This document shows, in pieces, positions 58,846-64,000 of a DNA stretch of 64,000 nucleotides. Below the pieces are notes generated by a model that worked only from the letters and a program-made list of their open reading frames with translations, had not been told where the DNA came from and made no database searches. The position numbers and the translations under genes are program-made. Every line of letters begins with the position of its first letter. Positions within the stretch are counted from its first letter, which is position 1. This DNA comes from Nomascus leucogenys (taxonomy: Eukaryota; Chordata; Mammalia; Primates; Hylobatidae), in contig NC_044387.1 of assembly GCF_006542625.1 (NCBI RefSeq), positions 62,001-126,000 of the forward strand, written 5' to 3'.

Positions 58846-59447
58846 TTATTATTGAGACAGGGTCTCGTTCTGTCGCCCAGGCTAGGGTGCAATGTTGCAA
58901 TGTTGCAATCTTTTTTTTTTTTTTTTGAGACAGAGTCTCGCTCTGTCACCCAGGCTGGAGTGCAGTGGTGCAATCTCGGCTCACTGCAAGCTCCGCCTCC
59001 CGGGTTCACGCCATTCTCCTGCCTCAGCCTCTCAGAGTAGCTGGGACTACAGGCACCCGCCACCACGCCTGGCTAATTTTTTGTATTTTTAGTAGAGACG
59101 GGGTTTCACCGTGGTCTCGATCTCCTGACCTCGTGATCCGCCCGCCTCGGCCTCCCAAAGTGCTGGGATTACAAGCGTGAGCCACCGCGCCTGGCCTAGC
59201 AATGTTGCAATCTTGGCTCACTACAATCTTTGCCTCCTGGGTTTAAGCGATTCTCCTTCCTCAGCCTCCCAAGTACCTGGGATTACAGGCGTGCAACACC
59301 ACGCCCGGCTAATTTTTAAAATTTTTGGTAAAGACAGGGTTTCTCCATGTTGCCCAGGCTGCTCTCGAACTCCTGACACTCAAGCAATCCACCTGCATCA
59401 GCCTCCCAAAGTGCTGGGATTACAGGCATGAGCCACTGCGCCAAGCC
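58846..59447 (-). mobile_element. Older Alu split by a younger Alu
   Basis: The outer Alu covers 58846-58910 and 59197-59447 (GAGACAGGGTCTCGTTCTGT ... GAGCCACTGCGCCAAGCC). The GCAATGTTGCAATC sequence is duplicated around the inner insert. Confidence 0.93.
58911..59196 (-). mobile_element. Young AluY with 12-base deletion (AluYR-like), nested
   Basis: Poly(T), GAGACAGAGTCTCGCTCTGT to CACCGCGCCTGGCC. It lacks 12 bases between CACCGTG and GTCTCG, and has CTCTCAGAG for CTCCCGAG and ACAAGCGTGAG for ACAGGCGTGAG. The same changes occur in the copy at 61474-61765. Confidence 0.93.
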
Positions 59448-59865
59448 TCTTCTTTGTTTTTAATCGTTTCAGAAATATTTAAGTTTCTAGTAAATAGTTT
59501 CATTATGTGAACTTTTCGATGGTCTGATTCTGCTTTTTGTGGTGCGGACTGATTCTTACACTTGGTGGATTGTCCCTGTGAGAATTTTATGACCAGGAGT
59601 TATGAGCTCACGCTGGGCCTGGATCTACGTAGGAACCTGAATAACCTGGATATGTCCCTTGCACCACTAGCCCAGCGCTTCTTTTATGTCAGTGCCTTGG
59701 CTTTGTGGCCAGGACCACAAGGGGTCATATAATTCAAACTCCAAAGCTGGCAATAGTGACAGTTTCACAGAAAAATTTCTTTGCTTGGAACCACCACAAA
59801 GATTTATGAAAAATGTTTGAATGAAAAATGTGCAGTGAGAATTATGAAAATGGATTGTTCACTAA

Positions 59866-60030
59866 GGTTTTTGAGCACATACACGCCATTCTAAGTGCAT
59901 TACACAAATTAGCTCATTCGATCATCACACAGTCACTCAGGGAGACGCTGTTACTGTCCTCATTTAACAAACAGGTAACTTAACGTCCAGGGTCACTGTG
60001 GCTAGTCAGTAGAGAAGCCGGTGGTCATGT
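59866..60030 (-). repeat. MIR element
   Basis: GAGCACATACACGCCATTCT, TAGCTCATTCGATCATCACA, GTCCTCATTTAACAAACAGG: the reverse MIR order. Confidence 0.7.
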
Positions 60031-60187
60031 TGCCTCAGTGGGGCCAGTGTGAATCCTGTTCTGAGATAGTACGTCTCTTAAAATGAGGAGACTGGTTCCA
60101 CTCTTGGGATCTATAGGAGAGCTGTGAACTCAGGAGCTGCTGGTGACCACGTCGTAGCCTTGAGAAGAAAGACATACTACGGCCGGC

Positions 60188-60242
60188 GTCTGGGGCCCTA
60201 CCACCCTGAACGCACCTTACATCCAAAGCTAAGCAGGCTCGA
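60188..60242 (+). pseudogene. 5S rRNA pseudogene fragment
   Basis: GTCTGGGGCCCTACCACCCT, GAACGCACC, then AAGCTAAGCAGGCTCG matches the first 60 or so bases of 5S rRNA, with an internal deletion where the GATCTCGTCTGATCTCG segment should be. Only the 5' part remains. Confidence 0.7.
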
Positions 60243-60845
60243 GAAGAAAGCCACACTGGAAGAAATAGAGACTGGGAGACGGGGAAGCTTCTGAAGGGGT
60301 CTGAGTTTCTAATTTTAGTCCCTGAAAGCTGATAGCACTTCTGCAGCTTGGTTTCAAAGAGCAACACATTTCCCAGAGAAGTTCAAGAGCTGGACTTTGG
60401 AGCAAATGCCCAGCTCAGCCACCAAATACTCAGGTGGCCCAGGGAAGCTTCCTAGCCCTCCTGTGTCTCCATGTGTGCCCAGCTAAGCTGGCGACAATGG
60501 TACAAACTGTTTCCTCACTCATTCTGGCCAGATGGCAGGCCTGGTTGAGATGCGAGGTATCTGCCATCAGAGGCTCACAGGTCAGTTCTCAGCCTCCTGG
60601 GCCATTGTGTGGACGAGATGAGGTAAGTGTGTGTAAAATGCTTAGCACATGCCTAGTGCCTGGTAAACACTCTAAATTTTATCATCATCAAAAGCCAGTT
60701 CAAATTTTGGAGTGTATTCTAATGAGTGTGTCCTCCACATCTAGCAGCAAAACAGCAGCGTAAAGGGATGGCTGATCTTTGTTGTATATTCTTAGAAAGA
60801 GTGTTAAATTTAAAATACTATTTTAACATTGAAATGTGGAATTAA

Positions 60846-61139
60846 CTGGCCAAGGTGGTTCACACCTGTAATCCCAGCACTTTGGGAAGCCAAGGTGAGC
60901 AGATCACTTGAGCTCAGAAGTTTAAGGACAGCCTGGGCAACAAAGTGAGACCCCGTCTCTACAAAATTACAAAAATTTGCCGGACATAGTGGCACGTGCC
61001 TGTGGTCCCAGCTACTTGGGAGGCTGAGGCAGGAGGATCACCTGAGCCTGGGAGGTCAAGGCTGCAGTGAGCTATGATCACACCACTGCACTCCAGCCTG
61101 GGAGACAGAGCGAGACCCTGTCTCAAAGGAAAAAAATAC
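60846..61139 (+). mobile_element. AluJ-type element
   Basis: CCAAGGTGGTTCACACCTGT ... GCAGTGAGCTATGATCACAC ... poly(A). Diverged. Confidence 0.92.
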
Positions 61140-61284
61140 ATGTGAAATTAAAAGTGAGAAATATTTGTCTAGTTAATTTCACATTCAGGATCCCGAGTAT
61201 CTTTTCATTCAAGACGATGTGTTTTGCCTTTGTTTACCTCTGCACTCTCTCAAAGGCTGCTGACAATTTAAGATCTATGTACCT

Positions 61285-61430
61285 ATTTTTATTGTAGTGA
61301 AAAGCACATAACATGCAGTTTACCATCATAACCATGTTTAAGGGTATAGCACAGGAGAGACAAAAAGAATGAATTCCTTGTTCTACTGCTTTCCCCCATC
61401 AGTGCTGCACTTGACTAGTCTTATAAAATT
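61285..61430 (-). repeat. L1M 3'-end fragment
   Basis: TTTTTATTGTAGTGAAAAGC, ACATAACATGCAGTTTACCA: the L1M 3' UTR in reverse. The same module recurs at 63340-63585. Confidence 0.6.
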
Positions 61431-61449
61431 AAGGATTAAAATTTAAAAA

Positions 61450-61450
<1 letters not shown>

Positions 61451-61473
<23 letters not shown>
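61451..61473. repeat. (TA)n microsatellite
   Basis: About 11 TA dinucleotides directly before an Alu poly(T). Confidence 0.95.
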
Positions 61474-61491
<18 letters not shown>

Positions 61492-61765
61492 TTTTGAGAC
61501 AGAGTCTCACTCTGTCGCCCAGGCTGGAGTGCAGTGGCTGGATCTCAGCTCACTGCAAGCTCCGCCTCCCGGGTTCACGCCATTCCCCTGCCTCAGCCTC
61601 TCCGAGTAGCTGGGACTACAGGCGCCCGCCACCACGCCCGGCTAATTTTTTGTATTTTTAGTAGAGACGGGGTTTCACCGTGGTCTCGATCTCCTGACCT
61701 CGTGATCCGCCCGCCTCAGCCTCCCAAAGTGCTGGGATTACAAGCGTGAGCCACCGCGCCCGGCC
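61474..61765 (-). mobile_element. Young AluY with 12-base deletion (AluYR-like)
   Basis: Poly(T), GAGACAGAGTCTCACTCTGT to CACCGCGCCCGGCC. It shares the 12-base CACCGTG|GTCTCG deletion, the extra T in CTCTCCGAG and ACAAGCGTGAG with the copy at 58911-59196. Few other changes, so recent. Confidence 0.95.
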
Positions 61766-62056
61766 TTTTTTTTTTATACAGAGTCTCATTCTGTCGCCCA
61801 GGCTGGAGTGCAATGGCACAATCTCGGCTCACTGCAACCTCTGCCTCCCAGGTTCAAGCAATTATCATGCCTCAGCCTCCCTAGTAGCTGGGACTATAGG
61901 TATGCACCACGACGCCTGGCTAATTTTTGTATTTTTAGTAGAGATGGGGTTTCACCATATTAGCCAGGCTGGTCTCAAACTCCTGGCCTCAAGTGATCCA
62001 CCCACCTCAGCCTCCCAAATTGCTGGGATTACAGGCGTGAGTCACCACACCTGGCC
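61766..62056 (-). mobile_element. AluS-type element
   Basis: It directly abuts the preceding Alu. Short poly(T), ATACAGAGTCTCATTCTGTC to GAGTCACCACACCTGGCC. Confidence 0.93.
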
Positions 62057-62339
62057 CAAGAGCTATGTATATTTTTAAATAATAAATCTATCCTCGTGTT
62101 AGAACCATCAAATGGGTTATGATTGGAATGACGCAGATGGGATCAGAGATGAAGAAGCCAACAAAAGCCAGAGAGTCGGCCATACCACAAGAAGGACGTT
62201 CGGGCTGCTGGGGAATGGCTTATTGGCCATTCACATAGCTTCTTTCGTGACGTGTCTGTTCTAGTCTATTGCCATTTTTAAAAACGGAGTGGTTTGAATT
62301 ATTAAAGTTTAGGAGCTCCTTATATAATCTGGATACACG

Positions 62340-62639
62340 TTTTTTGTTGTTGTTGTTTTGAGACAGAGTCTCGCCGTCGCCCAGGCTGGAGTGCGGTGGC
62401 GCGATCTCGGCTCACTGCAAGCTCTGCCTCACGAGTTCGCGCCATTCTCCTGCCTCAGCCTCCCGAGTAGTTGGGACTACAGTGGCCCGCCACCACACCC
62501 AGCTAATTTTTTTGTATTTTTAGTAGAGACGGGGTTTCACTGTGTTAGCCAGGACGGTCGTGATCTCCTGACCTCATGATCCACCCGCCTCAGCCTCCCA
62601 AAGTGCTGGGATTACAGGCGTGAGCTACCACGCCTGGCC
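62340..62639 (-). mobile_element. AluY-type element
   Basis: TTTTTTGTTGTTGTTGTTTT, GAGACAGAGTCTCGCCGTCG to CTACCACGCCTGGCC. CTGGATACACG / CTGGATACAAG flanks it as a target-site duplication. It retains the 12 bases missing in the two AluYR-like copies. Confidence 0.95.
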
Positions 62640-62888
62640 CTGGATACAAGTTTTTATAAGATATATGTATTGCAAAAGTTCTCTAATTTCTTGGCTTGCC
62701 TTTTCATTTTTGTAATAGCCTCTTTCAAAGAACAAAAGTCTTCCATTATTATAGTATTCAATTTATCTTTTTTGTTTAATCGTTCTCATATTCTTTGGGT
62801 TCACTCTAAAAAGTCTTTGCCTACCACAAGATCACAAAAATATTTTCCTGTGTTTTATGGTTCTATTTCATTTTTTTTTAAGAGATGG

Positions 62889-63168
62889 GGGGGCCAGGCG
62901 TGGTGGCTCATACCTGTAATTCCTGGGAGGCCAAGGCGCATGGATCACCTGAGGTCAGGAGTTCGAGACCGGCCTGGCTAACATGGCAAAATCCCGTCTC
63001 CACTAAAAATACAAACATTAGGTGGGCACGTTGGCGCACGCCTGCGTTACAGCAGGAGGATCACTTGAACCCGGGAGGCAGAGGTTGCAGTGAGCCGAGA
63101 TCACGCCACTGCACTCCAGCCTGGGCTACAGAGCGAGAATTCATCTCAAAAAAAAGACAAAAAAAAAA
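62889..63168 (+). mobile_element. AluS-type element with internal deletions
   Basis: GGCCAGGCGTGGTGGCTCAT, lacking part of the CCCAGCACTTTGG box and part of the right arm. Poly(A). AGAGATGGGGG flanks it. Confidence 0.92.
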
Positions 63169-63194
63169 AGAGAGATGGGGGTCTCACCATGTTG

Positions 63195-64000
63195 CCCAGG
63201 CTGTGTAGTTTTAGCATTTACATTTAGGTCTGTAATTAATTTCAAGTTAATTTTTGTTTTTGGTGTCAAGAAAAGGTAGCTGTTCATATTTTGTTTGGGG
63301 GAGCCTGTCCAGTTGTTTCAGAACCATTTTTAAGATTTTTAAATTTAGTTTTTATTGTGGTAAAATATACATAACAAAATTTACCATTTTAACAAGTTTT
63401 AGGTGCACAATTTTGTGGCATTAAGTGAATTCACCACCATCTCCAGAACATTTTCATCACCCCATATTAAACTATACTCACTGAACAATGATTCCTCCAG
63501 TCTCCTTTCCACCCAGCTCTTAGAACCACAGTTCTGCTTTCTGTCTCAATGTATTTTGACTATTCTAGGGACCTCTCAGCACCATTTTTAAACAGACTTC
63601 CTTTTCCCTGAATTGCCTTTGCACTTTTGTTGAAAATCAGCTGACCACATATGTGTGGGTCTATTTCTGGACTCTGTCTCTATTCTTTTCCTTGATCTAT
63701 ATTTATAACTTTCTTCAATTCCATACTGTTTAATTTCTGTAACTTTGTAGTAAGTCTTGAAAGCAGATAAGTCCTGTAACTTTCTTCTCTGTTAATTTGT
63801 TGGCTATTCTAGGTCATTTTTATTTCTATATAAATTTTAGGATCAACTTGTCAATTTCTAACTCCCCAAGAAAGCCTGCTGGGAATTTGACTGGTATTGC
63901 ATTGAATCTGTAAATAGATTGAGAGAATAGACATCTTAATAATATTGAGTTTTCTATTATATGAACATAGTATATTCCCTCATGTATTTATTTGTTTATT
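63195..64000 (-). repeat. L1 LINE fragment, antisense, reaching the window edge
   Basis: Reverse ORF2 sequence (TTAATTTCAAGTTAATTTTT, AAAATCAGCTGACCACATAT, ATTGCATTGAATCTGTAAAT) with an L1M 3'-UTR-like module at 63340-63585 (TTTTTATTGTGGTAAAATAT). Degenerate. Confidence 0.75.

Larger units (their letters stand above)
59448..60845. other. Intergenic unique sequence
   Basis: Mostly unique, apart from a MIR at about 59866-60030 and the 5S-like fragment. I see no gene. Confidence 0.6.

Overview
This is nuclear DNA from a primate, most likely an Old World monkey. It carries mosaic vertebrate GC content, spliced genes with GT-AG introns, and about twenty Alu elements. Two of the Alus share a 12-base internal deletion that I recall as typical of cercopithecid-specific AluYR elements. 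The species call is inference.

The window is dominated by one gene on the minus strand: SHANK3, the postsynaptic scaffold. I could place 21 coding exons by reading the known protein order against the reverse strand. Every exon has an AG acceptor and a GT donor, and every codon phase closes. They run from the start codon at 52120 down to 6389 and give 4,817 coding bases, or 1,605 codons plus 2 bases. The large exon 21 (6389-8630) ends at a good donor. The final exon, with the SAM domain, is not found in 1-6388 and should lie beyond the left edge.

Layout in transcript order (right to left). 52.1-64.0 kb is upstream intergenic DNA: a CpG-rich promoter, unique sequence to about 55.7 kb, then a retroelement-rich block of L1 fragments, Alus, a Y3 RNA pseudogene and a 5S fragment. 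Exons 1-3 (51.8-49.7 kb) encode the N-terminal SPN domain. Exons 4-9 (47.9-43.5 kb) encode the ankyrin repeats. Intron 9 (34.5-43.5 kb) holds an old L1 broken up by Alus and a U6 pseudogene. Exons 10-12 encode a linker and the SH3 domain. Exons 13-16 (25.2-23.95 kb) encode the PDZ domain. Exons 17-20 include a 24-nt microexon 18. Exon 21 encodes the proline-rich region with the Homer and cortactin motifs.

Two in-frame alternative starts lie just upstream of exon 11 and exon 17, each in GC-rich DNA and each reading straight into the exon. The exon 17 start and the main promoter each have a near-perfect RFX X-box palindrome. Several introns carry minisatellites that begin at or close to a 5' splice site. 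In introns 9 and 20 the repeat unit contains a copy of the real splice donor, so each exon is followed by a ladder of decoy donors. These are the most interesting features in the window. I saw no second protein-coding gene.
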